DNA of 64,000 nucleotides from Lachnospiraceae bacterium (lineage in GTDB: Bacteria; Bacillota; Clostridia; Lachnospirales; Lachnospiraceae), in contig JAJXRY010000002.1 of the NCBI GenBank assembly GCA_021628825.1, forward strand, positions 992,001 to 1,056,000, in the 5' to 3' direction. This document shows positions 20,008 through 29,839 of this stretch, piece by piece. The notes under the pieces were generated by a model that made no database searches, had not been told where the DNA came from, and saw only the letters and a program-made list of their open reading frames with translations. Both the position numbers and the translations under genes were made by a program. How positions within the stretch are numbered: the first letter of the stretch is position 1; each line of letters opens with the position of its first letter.

Positions 20008-20697
20008 ATGATGCAGGAAATAAGTGTATTGCGGGAATTGAATATGGTGTCGGTAACGATACGGCTTCTGCTCGCCCTGGCTGCAGGAACGCTGATTGGA
20101 ATTGACCGTGGAATGAAACGGCGTGGAGCCGGAATTAAAACACATGTGTTGGTCTGTCTGGGTGCTACGCTTGTTATGATGACCGGACAGTATATTGTGA
20201 ATTTTTTTGGTGCCGGACAGGAGGTTGCACGTCTTGGTGCACAGGTGATCAGCGGAGTCGGTTTTCTGGGAGTCGGTACGATCATTGTAACAGGCAGGAA
20301 TCAGATAAGAGGACTTACCACGGCGGCGGGGCTCTGGGCATGTGCCTGTATCGGGCTTGCATTGGGAATCGGCTTTTATGAAGGAGCCTTTGTCATGCTG
20401 CTGCTTGTGCTGCTTACCTTTGTAGGGCTTGCACGGCTTGACCGGTATGTTTATACGCATTCCCGCGTTCTGGAGCTTTATATCGAAGTGGACAGCGCCA
20501 AGAGTATTGTTGAACTGAGAAAGCAGCTCCGTAAAATGGATCTGCGGATTGCCGGTTTTGAAACCATGGAGACGATGATTAAGGGAGATGATACGACTGT
20601 GATGACCAGCATCGAGCTTACAGGTCCCCATATGCATGATTCAACCATACAGGCGATACGGAATATCGAGGGTGTCGTTTATGTTGAGGAGCTGTAA
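20008..20697 (+). CDS. MgtC/SapB family membrane protein
   Basis: About 229 residues. The hydrophobic N-terminal part carries the MgtC signature (LIGIDRGMKRRGAGIKTHVLVCLGA and GVGFLGVGTIIV), followed by an ACT-like soluble C-terminal domain (LELYIEVDS ... VVYVEEL). The frame is open from 19951, but the cheY terminator occupies 19954-19985, so I place the start at the ATG at 20008 behind GGAG. MgtC relatives affect magnesium homeostasis or F-ATPase activity. The exact role here is unknown. Confidence 0.85.
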   Translation: MMQEISVLRELNMVSVTIRLLLALAAGTLIGIDRGMKRRGAGIKTHVLVCLGATLVMMTGQYIVNFFGAGQEVARLGAQVISGVGFLGVGTIIVTGRNQIRGLTTAAGLWACACIGLALGIGFYEGAFVMLLLVLLTFVGLARLDRYVYTHSRVLELYIEVDSAKSIVELRKQLRKMDLRIAGFETMETMIKGDDTTVMTSIELTGPHMHDSTIQAIRNIEGVVYVEEL

Positions 20698-20783
20698 AAG
20701 GATGTGCGCTTTTGGCTTGCATTCCATGCGTAAAAGCGTTATAGTTTTTAAGAGGGTTTGAGATATTGATCGAGGAGGAGATT

Positions 20784-23103
20784 ATGGCAGGACAGACGAA
20801 TCTACAGAAGGATGTGCTGGTTTTGAATATGGAGCAGCAGCTTTCTGAAATTGCACAGAGTATGTTTGATAAGAAAATTGCAGAGCTGACTGATCAGGAA
20901 CTGTATTATGTAGTTCTTATTCTCACGAAAAGGCTTATGAAGGTTTCCGATGAGAATGAAGGAGAGAAGAAGGTATATTATATTTCCGCTGAATTCCTAA
21001 TCGGTAAGCTGCTTTCCAATAACCTGATCAATCTTGGTGTCTATGACAAAATGTCAGAGATTCTTAATAAATACGGAAAGAAGCTTTCTGTTATTGAAGA
21101 AATCGAGCCTGAACCTTCCCTTGGAAATGGCGGACTGGGAAGATTGGCTGCCTGCTTTATGGATTCCATTGCAACGCTGGGATTACCCGGTGAGGGAATC
21201 GGATTAAATTATCATTTCGGTCTGTTTAAACAGGTGTTCCGTGATAAACTGCAGTGTGCAGAGAAGAATGAATGGATGGAGAAGGAATCCTGGCTTACCA
21301 GAACAGATATTTCCTTCGATGTCTTTTTTGGCAGGAAAAAGGTCGTTTCCCGGCTGTATGACATTGATGTTCCGGGATATGACAGTGGTGTCAATAAGCT
21401 TCGTCTCTTTGATATTGAAAGTATAGATGAGAGTCTTGTTAAAAAAAGGGCATCGACTTTGATAAGGAAGCCATTGAGAAAAAAACCTTACCTTATTCCT
21501 TTATCCGGATGATTCGGATGAGGCGGGCAATCTGCTCCGTATTTATCAGCAGTATTTCATGGTATGTAATGCGGCACAGATGATTCTTCATGAGATGAAG
21601 GAGAAGAAGTATGATCTTCGTAAGATGTATGAGCATGCAGTCATCCAGATCAATGACACGCATCCAACCATGATTATTCCGGAGCTGATTCGTATTCTTG
21701 TGGAAGACAAGGCATTTACCATGGATGAAGCTATTGAAGTGGTAAGTAAGTGCTGTGCATACACGAATCATACCATTCTTGCAGAAGCACTGGAGAAGTG
21801 GCCTTTAAAATACCTGGAGAAGGTCGTTCCCCAGCTTGTTCCTTATATTAAGGAGCTGGATAAGAGAGTAGCTGCGAAATACAAGGATCCGAAGGTGCAG
21901 ATTATTGATAAGGATGGCAGAGTGCACATGGCACACATCGACATTCACTATGGATTTTCTGTAAACGGTGTGGCTGCAATTCATACAGAGATTCTGAAGA
22001 ATACCGAATTAAATGCGTTTTACAGGCTGTATCCGGAAAAGTTTAATAATAAGACGAACGGTATTACCTTCCGCCGCTGGCTGATGAGTTGTAACCGTGA
22101 ACTGTCAACCTATCTTGCACAGACAATCGGGGATGGCTTTAAGAAGGATGCCGATAAATTAGAAAAGCTTCTGGAATTTAAGGATAATCCGGAAGTTCTG
22201 GATCAGATTGCGCAGATCAAAATGAACCGCAAGCAGGAGCTGGTTGCATATGTGAAGGAAAACGAAGGAGTTACCTTAAATCCGGATTCCATTTTTTTGA
22301 TATTCAGATTAAGCGGCTTCATGAGTATAAGCGTCAGCAGATGAATGCCTTATACATTATCCATAAATATCTGGAGATTAAAGCAGGTAAAAAAAGCCGG
22401 TTCGTCCCATCACCTTTATTTTTCGGAGCCAAGGCAGCACCGGCCTATATCATTGCACAGGACATCATCCATTTACTTCTGGTATTACAGGAAATTGTGA
22501 ATAACGATCCGGATGTGAACCGGTACATGACAGTTCTGATGGTGGAAAACTACAATGTTACCTATGCAGAGAAGCTGATCCCGGCATGTGATATTTCCGA
22601 GCAGATTTCTCTTGCATCCAAGGAAGCATCCGGAACCGGCAACATGAAGTTCATGCTGAACGGTGCCGTGACGCTTGGAACCTCCGATGGTGCGAACGTT
22701 GAGATTAATGAGCTGGTTGGAGATGATAACATTTATATCTTTGGTGCGAAATCCGAAGAGGTTATTGAGCATTATGCCAAAGCTGACTATGTTTCAAAGG
22801 ATTATTATGAAAAGAGTCCGGTGATTAAGGAAGCCGTGGACTTTATCGTTGGAAAGCAGGCACTGGCAGCAGGACATAAAGAGAATCTGGAACGTCTCTA
22901 TAAGGAGCTTCTGAATAAAGACTGGTTTATGACACTGCTTGATCTGGAGGCATATATCAAAGAAAAGGATAAAGCATTTGCAGATTACGAAGACCGTACC
23001 AAATGGAAGAAGATGATGCTGGTAAATATTGCAAAGGCAGGCTTCTTCTCATCGGACAGAACCATTGCTGAGTACAATCGCGATATCTGGAAATTAAAAA
23101 TAG
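20784..23103 (+). CDS. glgP: Glycogen/maltodextrin phosphorylase, GT35
   Basis: A PLP enzyme that releases glucose 1-phosphate from alpha-1,4-glucans. SLGNGGLGRLAACFMDS near the N-terminus, QINDTHPT, the HEYKRQQMN segment and the PLP-lysine context EASGTGNMKFMLNG are all present. The frame breaks repeatedly at A7/G3 21441-21450, A7 21479-21485, T7 22292-22298, A7 22389-22395 with T5 22419-22423, and A5 23096-23100. Correction restores SIFDIQIKRLHEYKRQ and an end at TAG 23103. GAGGAGG precedes the ATG. Length near 755 residues is normal. Confidence 0.93.
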
Positions 23104-23161
23104 TTACAATAGTGTTTATATATGCTTCAGAAGAAAACAGACAAAAGAATGAATGGAATAA

Positions 23162-23881
23162 ATGATGAAAAAAACAATAATTGTAATGCCTGTTGCGAAT
23201 GAAGAAAGTACGATGGGGCAGATTCTGGATGAAATTCTGGAGCTGCCCTATGACCGTTTATACGTATATCCTGTTGTTGACGATTATTCAAAGGATCGTA
23301 CGGAAGCGATTATACGTGAGAGGGAGAAGCACAGCGATAAGGTAAAATGTATCTATTACAAAGAATCAACCGGTGTGATCAGTTGTTATCTGGAAGGCTT
23401 CCGGAGAGCTCTTGCAGATGGCGCGGAACAGATACTTGAAATGGATGGGGGCTTAAGCCACTTACCCTCTGAAATTCCGCAATTTCTGGAAAAGCTGGAG
23501 GAAGGGTATGAATGTGTCTGGGGATCACGTTTTATGAAAGGCGGTTCCATGAGGGAACAGCCTCTGTACCGGAGAATTTTAAGCGGAGGTGGAACGCTGC
23601 TTTCCAATCTGGTACTGGGAACGCGGCTTAAGGATATGACCAGTGGATTTGAGGCTTTTCAAAGGGAGATTCTGGAAAAGATGAATTTTGAAAAATTCCT
23701 TTCTACCGGACATATGTATCAGACAGAAATGAGATATTATTGCAGAAACTGCAGGACTGTTGAAGTTCCCATTCATTATGTGGGAACAGCATCCAGCCTG
23801 AAGGGAAGCTCTGTTGTGGAGGCTCTGAAAATATTATTTAAACTAAAGAAGAATGAAAAGAAATATATGGAAAAAAAGTAA
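23162..23881 (+). CDS. Family 2 glycosyltransferase (polyprenyl-phosphate sugar synthase-like)
   Basis: A 239-residue GT2-fold enzyme of the dolichyl-phosphate-mannose-synthase type. VMPVANEESTM at the start, VVDDYSKDRT (nucleotide binding), LEMDGGLSHLP (DXD-like) and MTSGFEAFQR fit the family. No C-terminal membrane segments. It probably loads a sugar onto a lipid carrier. It leads a three-gene set with an FAD enzyme and a large membrane protein. The A7 run at its end (23871-23877) is suspect: with five A the reading would run directly into the next gene. Confidence 0.85.
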   Translation: MMKKTIIVMPVANEESTMGQILDEILELPYDRLYVYPVVDDYSKDRTEAIIREREKHSDKVKCIYYKESTGVISCYLEGFRRALADGAEQILEMDGGLSHLPSEIPQFLEKLEEGYECVWGSRFMKGGSMREQPLYRRILSGGGTLLSNLVLGTRLKDMTSGFEAFQREILEKMNFEKFLSTGHMYQTEMRYYCRNCRTVEVPIHYVGTASSLKGSSVVEALKILFKLKKNEKKYMEKK

Positions 23882-25091
23882 AGTATTTGATTCTGGGAGC
23901 GGGACCTGCGGGATTGACCTTTGCAAACAGATTAAAACAGTCAGGTGAAGATTCTTTTCTGGTTGTGGAAAAGGAAACAGAAGCAGGAGGACTTTGCAGA
24001 TCCTGTCAGGTGGATGGAAGTCCTTTTGATATTGGCGGAGGTCATTTTTCTCGATGTCAGACGGCCAAAAGTGAACGAATATCTGTTCCGTTTTATGCCG
24101 GAGGAAGAATGGGAGAGGTTTGACCGTGACAGCCGGATTGTAATAGGAGAAAGAGAAATCAGTCATCCGCTGGAGGCGAATATATGGCAGATGGAACCGG
24201 AGGATCAGGTTCAGGTGCTTTCTTCGATTGCCAGAGCCGGATGCAATAGTGATAAGCCAAAACCGGAAAAGTTTCGTGACTGGATCACATGGAAACTGGG
24301 AGATCAGATAGCCGGGATGTATATGCTCCCCTACAATCGTAAGATGTTTGCGGATGAACTGGATGAGCTTGGAATATACTGGCTTGATAAGCTGCCTGAT
24401 GTAAGCTTTGAGGATACGCTGCGTTCCTGCCTTACCCATAAGGCTTACGGGCAGCAGCCGGGACATGCCTCCTTTTATTATCCGAAAAAGTATGGTTATG
24501 GAGAGCTGTGGATCCGTATGGCGCAAGCGATTGAAGGTCATGTAAAGTATGGAACGGATGTCATTGAGCTTGATCTTAATCGCAGCAGAATCAGAATGTC
24601 GGATGGAGAGTATTGCGAAGCGGAAAAGATCGTAACAACAATTCCGTGGAGCAGTTTCCGGCATATTGGCGGATTACCGGAGGATTTACAAAACAGGGGT
24701 AAAAATGCTGAAGCATAGCTCGATTGAAACCAGATATATCAGTGGATATCTGCAGACGGATGCACAGTGGCTCTATATTCCGGATGAGCAAAAACCTTTT
24801 CATCGTATTCTTGTCCGGCATAATTTCTGTCAGGGAAGCAGGGGATACTGGCTGGAAACAAGGAAAGAACGGGTTCCCATGTATCAGGAGCAGGCAGTAT
24901 TTACATATATGAACGAGTATGCATACCCGTTAAATACCATCAACAAGCCTCAGATTATGCAACAGCTGCTTGCATTTACTTCTGAAAGACAGGTTTACGG
25001 CCTGGGAAGATGGGGAGAACACTGTCATTATAATTCAGATGTGGTTGTTGACTTAGCAATGAAACTTTCGGAGAAGATTTGTCATGAATAA
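23867..25091 (+). CDS. FAD-dependent oxidoreductase, protoporphyrinogen-oxidase/UDP-galactopyranose-mutase-like
   Basis: The Rossmann FAD motif LILGAGPAGLTFANRL is at the N-terminus, followed by EKETEAGGLCRSCQVDG and DIGGGHFLD. The C-terminal part has GLGRWGEHCHYNSD. Such proteins occur in surface-glycan clusters and may convert or protect a nucleotide sugar. Frame breaks: A7 23871-23877 (five restores MEKVKYLILG), TTTTT 24045-24049 and GGGG 24696-24699. The ATG at 23867 overlaps the end of the GT2 gene, and the end overlaps the next start, so the three genes are translationally coupled. Confidence 0.8.
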
Positions 25092-27269
25092 TAAAATTTG
25101 GTTGAAAAGAATCATAGGAAGTGTATTCGGACTGTTCGTTTTTGCAGCGGTCATGCTTGTGCTTACCCATACTGCACAGAATAGTGTTGCTACTACGCAG
25201 ATTCTTCCGACGATTGACCCGGATCCTGTCTATGTGGAATGCCCGGCGGGAGAGGAAAGGGAGATTACCTGGAAGGTTAAAGAGGATTTTTCTGTCAGTG
25301 GCTTTGATCTTCTTCTGGTTAATGTTTCTTCGGAAAGTCAGGGAATCTTTCGTATGAAAATCTGGAATTCCGAGAAAGAGCTTATATTTAATGATTCGCT
25401 TGCCGTAAATGAAATTGAGCCGGGTAAGTGGACGGTTTTTCCTGCGGAGCTTTCGTTTCAGGAAGGAGAGGAGTACCGGATTGTCATCGAGGCGGATGCA
25501 AGTGATCCCTATTTCATGCAGGTGCCGGAAGGCTGGGGAGAAAATCTTCCTTTTGAGGAAACGGTATGGGAGAATGGAGAGGCTCTTTCCTGTGGAATCT
25601 CTGTCGGAATAGAGAAGGTGGAACCCGTGAGGGTAACTTATGGAGACATTTTCTACTATTCCATTCCTGTGAGCATTCTGCTTCTGATTGGATATTTATT
25701 GCAGATATGGCTGGGAAAGGAGCGTCTGCTTGGATTTGTGGGAAGAATTCCTTTCAGGGAATGGATCGGAAAATACGGAAGTGACGTTTTCCTCATTCTG
25801 TTGTTCGGAATGGTTTGTATATTGATCTATTCAAAAGCATATCTGAATGGAATATACATATCCGCTGATTCCACAGGCTATCTGGAAGAAGCGGAAAACC
25901 TCGTGCAGGGCAATGGTTTTTCAATATGACGGGCTTGCCGGATACCGATCCTGGTTTGCCAACTGGCCGGTTCTTTACCCGGCATGTATTGCAGCAGTAA
26001 TGCTCGTCACGAAGGTAAATGCGTATCTGGCTTCCAAGATACTGGCCATGCTGATTGCGGGACTTTTACTTATTCTGATGCGTGTATGTTTCCGAAAGGA
26101 TGCGTGGATTTATGCGCTGTGTCTTACGAATATTGGTTTTCTTGATCTATGCTATTATACGTGGAGTGAAGTTCCCTTTATTCTGTTTTTGTTTGGATTC
26201 GGTCTTGTGCTTGCCCGGATTCTGAAGGAAGATCATCCCGGTGTGAAGTGGTATATTCTGCTGGGTATTATGGGGGTATGCAGCTTCCTGACCAGATATT
26301 TTGGAATTTATGTATGGATTGTTACCGGGGTATACATTTGTGCATTATTATGGAAGTATTATAAACAGCGGGAAAAATCCGATTTTCACAAGGCAGTTTG
26401 TCTTGCAATAACGGCGGTTGTTTCAGGTATCCTGAGCGTAGGATATCTGATGATGAACAAGATCATGAATGGAATGGCTTCCGGAGTAAGCAGAACAATG
26501 TGGTGGGATGATTTCCGGACACTGACAGATGATCTGATCCAAAGCCTGCTGACAGAATTCTTTCATATATTTTTCATTACAGATACCGGAGTATATGGAG
26601 AATTTTCCGTATAAAATCAAGCTGTTTGTGATCTGGATGCTGATCATTTGTCTGATTGCCCTGATCATTAAGCGGTGTAAGCACTTTTCGCTTCAGTCAG
26701 TAATGATTACCATGGCGGTAATGTATTATGGAGTATTCACTGCCATTCGTTATGTGTCATCTATGGATACCTTTTATTTCCGGTTTTTCGAGCCGGCTAC
26801 TTTTCTGCTGTGTATCGGTGTGATAGGATTGCTCCTGCCAGACTTAAAGAGCGGAAGTAAAGCTTATTTCTTCGGTGGGGCCGTGAGCGTTTGTGTGATT
26901 CTGTCGATATGGTCTGTCTTTGACAGAGGAGAATTGTCAGTTCAGCAGCCGTATTATGAGGCAGTTACCGAACAATGGGAACAGGCTTACGCAGAGATTC
27001 CACAGAAATCCGTAATTATCTTTAATGATATTGACTACCGGTCTTCCTGGTACCGTCCGGATGTAGTAGATGGAACCATAACCCCACAGGACAGTAAAGA
27101 GAGCGTAATGAAAACCTATTATGGATCCGAATATTTATGTATCCGCAGAACATTTGCTGAGGAAATGCTTTCCGCAGGAGACTACAATAAGGAGATTCAG
27201 GACTGGCTGTCACAGGGATTGGAGAACGGCACAGAGGATCAGAAATTTGTTGTCCTGCCTTTACGGTAA
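25084..27269 (+). CDS. Large membrane protein, glycosyltransferase-like (GT-C type)
   Basis: About 727 residues. An N-terminal helix is followed by a beta-rich extracellular domain of about 170 residues, then roughly ten hydrophobic helices and a C-terminal soluble segment. SADSTGYLEEAENLVQGNGF resembles the conserved first loop of GT39/GT83-type lipid-linked sugar transferases. Frame breaks at TTTTT 25917-25921 and probably TTTTT 26570-26574. It overlaps the FAD enzyme gene by 8 bp and closes the three-gene module; a strong hairpin follows. Donor and acceptor are unknown. Confidence 0.7.
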
Positions 27270-27331
27270 AAGGAACGGATGGAATGACAGGAAAAATCTA
27301 AAGCTGTTCACGAATGATATAAGAATGGGAG

Positions 27332-27369
27332 AAGGGCTGCAGCATGGGATCATTCATGCTACAGCCCTT
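27332..27369 (+). terminator. Terminator-like hairpin after glycosylation module
   Basis: AAGGGCTGCAGCATG pairs with CATGCTACAGCCCTT (one G-U) around an 8-base loop, followed by an AT-rich but not T-only stretch. Confidence 0.7.
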
Positions 27370-27411
27370 ATATTAAAGTAAATATGAATTCGCGTAATTT
27401 AGAAAACGAAA

Positions 27412-27483
27412 CTAAATTCTTTCTGCAAAGCTCATGTAATATTCTCTGCAAAACTCATTGATTCTATCTAAAATTTTCTTCAT
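27412..27483 (-). CDS. Candidate 23-residue small protein
   Basis: The minus strand encodes MKKILDRINEFCREYYMSFAERI behaving as an amphipathic helix, preceded by AAGGTG at good spacing. Nothing else supports it, and no family is recognised. The surrounding 27370-27890 stretch is AT-rich with degenerate ATACAGGAAGC-like words and holds no longer gene. Confidence 0.35.
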   Translation of the reverse strand: MKKILDRINEFCREYYMSFAERI

Positions 27484-27890
27484 AACAGTCACCTTAACCT
27501 TTCTGTAAACAATTCTGTTACAACTTACCCAGGTACTTTTCCTGTTTGGCGGAAAAGCCTTTTTAAGAGGTCCGGCCTGACTTCCTTTTTGATGATTTTA
27601 CTTTAACATATGTGACCTATAATGTGAAATACATATAATGACATTGATACAATACCTATAAGGTATTATACATGCGGTTCAATAGTAGGGAAATAAATGG
27701 AAAAGATAATACAGAGAACATAATATAGGAAGCCTAATACAGAATATATAATACAGGAAGCATTAAGCTCATAGGAAAGGATCCATATGGACTTGGCATG
27801 ATTGTAAAGATAGAGAATTTGAAGCAATAAGACATTAAGACATTAAAATATTAAATATACTGTTGGACGCAAGTGTAATTATAAGAAAAA

Positions 27891-27920
27891 AATACAACAT
27901 TTTGTAATAAAGTGTTGCAT
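27891..27920. repeat. 30-nt inverted copy, left flank of recombinase region
   Basis: This 30-nt sequence is the reverse complement of 29338-29367 with two mismatches. Each copy is also internally palindromic (12-bp arms, here imperfect; loop GTAAT or ATTAC). This copy lies between A7 and T7 and could double as a bidirectional terminator. Confidence 0.75.
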
Positions 27921-28008
27921 TTTTTTCTGTACACTATATTATCGGCAAACACGGAAATTACTTAACCCCTGAAATAAAAATTTTTTTAAATAATCTTATT
28001 TTTTTCAA

Positions 28009-28177
28009 AGTAAATCTCAATTGTCAAAGTAAATTCCGGTCGCTCTATCACAAAGGCTGAAGTAACTTTGGCAAATCCTTACGCGGAAGTTACTCTTGCA
28101 AATTTTACCTCAATTGTCATAGTAAATTCTGGGAATTTTTATCACAAAGGCTGAAGTTATTTCGGTAAATTCTTCCT
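28009..28177. repeat. 93-bp direct repeats downstream of the recombinase
   Basis: Segments starting at CTCAATTGTCA (28016 and 28109) repeat with a 93-bp period for about 68 bp. A shorter word, GAAGTWACTTTGGCAAAT-like, occurs three times (near 28059, 28086 and 28152), and TCAAAGTAAAT occurs near 28005 as well. No reading frame explains this. The array ends at the stop codon of the recombinase gene. Confidence 0.75.
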
Positions 28178-28178
28178 G

Positions 28179-28762
28179 CTATAGTCTGATTTTTTCAAAC
28201 ACCTGATCCTTATCATCCTGATCAATTCCAAGATACCGTCTGGTGATCTGGTAGGAGGAATGATTGTAAATATCCATCAGCATTGCCGGAGGTACACTTT
28301 GCTTCCATGCATGATAACCAAATGTTTTTCGCAGGGAGTGACAGCTGATATGCTCCGGCATCCCTGCATAAACGGCAGCCTGCTTTACAATCCGGTACGC
28401 CTGGTACCGGCTCAATGGCATATTTTTTTATATTTATAGCTTGCAAAAAAATAAACTCGTCTGCAGCTCTTTGATTCAGCAGGCACTGGAGTAAAAGCCT
28501 GCCTTACCTCTTTATTTATGTAGATGGATGTCTGTTTGCCGGTCTTGCTTTCCATTACTTCAAGATGCCTCTTGAAGCTTTGCTTTTGCCAATCCCAGAC
28601 ATCGGATACCCGCAGCTGCAGAATATCTGAAATACGAAGTGCCGTATTTAATCCCAGAATAATCAGCGCATAATTACGTTTCTCCGGAATAATTTCCTGA
28701 TAATACTTTTTTTAAACTGATTCAATTGTGTTGTTGACCTGATAGGCTGTGTTTTTGCTCAT
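28179..28762 (-). CDS. Solitary tyrosine recombinase/integrase
   Basis: A compact (about 190 residue) catalytic-domain-only tyrosine recombinase. LNTALRISDILQLRVSDV holds the first catalytic Arg, HSLRKTFGYHAWK the His-x-x-Arg box, and the C-terminal YLGID the Tyr nucleophile. There is no N-terminal arm-binding domain. The frame is broken at A7 in the N-terminal ESV/FKK region, at a TTTT run, at T7 and A7 in the middle (about 28429-28475), giving a contiguous protein after correction. AAGGGAG precedes the ATG at 28762. No excisionase, relaxase or phage gene is adjacent. Repeat arrays sit on both sides. Confidence 0.82.
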
Positions 28763-28805
28763 ATGGACTCCCTTCTCCTGTTCTCTCCGTACATTATACG
28801 CCGGC

Positions 28806-29128
28806 TTTTTGGACATAAATGGACAATCAAGTCAGGAAAAGTCCAAAATAGGAAGCTGTCAGGCGGTGAACTCTTGAAAGCAACTGGATTTTTGGACATA
28901 AATGGACAAATCAAGTCAGGAAAAGTCCAAAACAGGAAGCGATCAGGCAGTGAACTCCTGAAAGCAGCTGGATTTTTGGACATAAATGGACAATTAAGCC
29001 TAGAAAAGTCCAAAACAGGAAGCTGTCAGGCAGTGACCTCCTGAAAGCAGCTGGATTTTTGGACATAAATGGACAATTAAGCCTGGAAAAGTCCAAAACA
29101 GGAAGCTGCAAGCAATGAAATTCTGAAA
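28806..29128. repeat. Four tandem 83/84-bp repeats upstream of the recombinase
   Basis: Four head-to-tail units with GGACATAAATGGACAA starting at 28811, 28894, 28978 and 29061. In each unit TTTTGGAC pairs with GTCCAAAA about 25 bases later, giving a hairpin. A conserved tail (GGAAGC ... CAGGCAGTGA ... CTGAAAGCAGCTGGA) fills the rest. There are no unique spacers, so this is not a CRISPR. The array starts 44 bp from the recombinase start codon. Confidence 0.9.
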
Positions 29129-29160
29129 TCATTGTTAGTGATTTCTTGTAGTGCTGCACA

Positions 29161-29340
29161 ATTCCTGAACCATGGCAATTCATAAGCTGCCGTTTGCCAC
29201 TTCATACCTATACGGTTGATATTTGGCCGGCAGCTTATTTCATTGAGGGCTTCGCCCTATAAAAAGAGAACTTCAATCAGCCTCATGTGAGCCAGCTCCC
29301 ATCGGCTGGTTGAAGTTCTCTTTTTGCATGGTTCAGGAAT
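29161..29340. repeat. Structured interspersed repeat, family A, copy 2
   Basis: Outer 15-base inverted repeat (ATTCCTGAACCATGG / GCATGGTTCAGGAAT, 14 pairs), inner arm ATAAGCTGCCG with complement CGGCAGCTTAT, small GGGCTTCGCCC hairpin, and a fourth arm of 22 bases (AAAAAGAGAACTTCAATCAGCC and partner). The order of arms equals copies at 240 and 50900, but outer stem and fourth arm have different bases with pairing kept. Confidence 0.8.
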
Positions 29341-29367
29341 GCAACACTTTATTACAAAGTGTTGCAT
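29338..29367. repeat. 30-nt inverted copy, right flank of recombinase region
   Basis: ATGCAACACTTT, loop ATTAC, AAAGTGTTGCAT: a 12-bp perfect palindrome. It is the inverted partner of 27891-27920 and ends 47 bp before csrA. Confidence 0.8.
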
Positions 29368-29413
29368 TAGGAATAACAACAGCCAGGAGGCTCGAAGGAG
29401 ACAGGAGGTTTCT

Positions 29414-29689
29414 ATGTTAAGACTAACGGTAAGTACGGAAGAATATCTGATGATTGGTGACAACATCAAGGTCGTATTCCTCGGAGGAACGAAGAATCAT
29501 CTGCGAATCATGGTGGATGCACCGAAGGATGTCAACATTGTACGAAGCTCCATGTTGGAGAAGCAGATCACCGATCCGGAAGAAAAGGCAGCTCTTCCTA
29601 AATACTATGCAGAACCCGAAACGGATCCCAGGTATTTAAAGAAGAAAAAGTCTAACGTCGTAATTGCTCACGGCAATCTGGATCAATAA
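29414..29689 (+). CDS. csrA: Carbon storage regulator CsrA with C-terminal extension
   Basis: An RNA-binding translational repressor. MLRLTVSTEEYLMIGDNIKV, FLGGTKNHLRIMVDAPKDVNIVRSSM matches the CsrA beta-strand core, including the RNA-contact segments at both ends. At 91 residues it is longer than the usual 60-75, with a charged tail. GACAGGAGG just before the ATG serves as ribosome-binding site and itself resembles the CsrA consensus, so autoregulation is possible. It is followed by flagellin, its classical target in Firmicutes. The usual fliW partner is not directly upstream; a repeat element is. Confidence 0.88.
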   Translation: MLRLTVSTEEYLMIGDNIKVVFLGGTKNHLRIMVDAPKDVNIVRSSMLEKQITDPEEKAALPKYYAEPETDPRYLKKKKSNVVIAHGNLDQ

Positions 29690-29819
29690 CATCGGTAATA
29701 GCCGGAAGCTTTGAATATCACAAGTCAGGGCCCGTCTTTGAAGTTCGGGTTTCCGGTTACTATAAAGCAACAAAAAGAAACTATTTACAAAGCAACTGAC
29801 ACAAACGGATTTGTGCCAG

Positions 29820-29837
29820 TATTACAAGGAGGTAATA
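29820..29837 (+). promoter_or_regulatory. CsrA-type hairpin covering the flagellin ribosome-binding site
   Basis: TATTAC, loop AAGGAG, GTAATA: a 6-bp stem presenting the GGA of the Shine-Dalgarno in a hexaloop, with ACAAGGAGGT matching the CsrA consensus ACARGGA. It ends two bases before the flagellin ATG at 29840. Confidence 0.7.
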
Positions 29838-29839
29838 TT

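Noticed and set aside
28806..29128. CRISPR array
   Set aside because: Repeats are contiguous without unique spacers, 83/84 bp long, and no cas genes are present.
27884..29370. Prophage or integrative conjugative element
   Set aside because: Only a recombinase is present; no structural, relaxase, replication or excision genes, and no tRNA junction.
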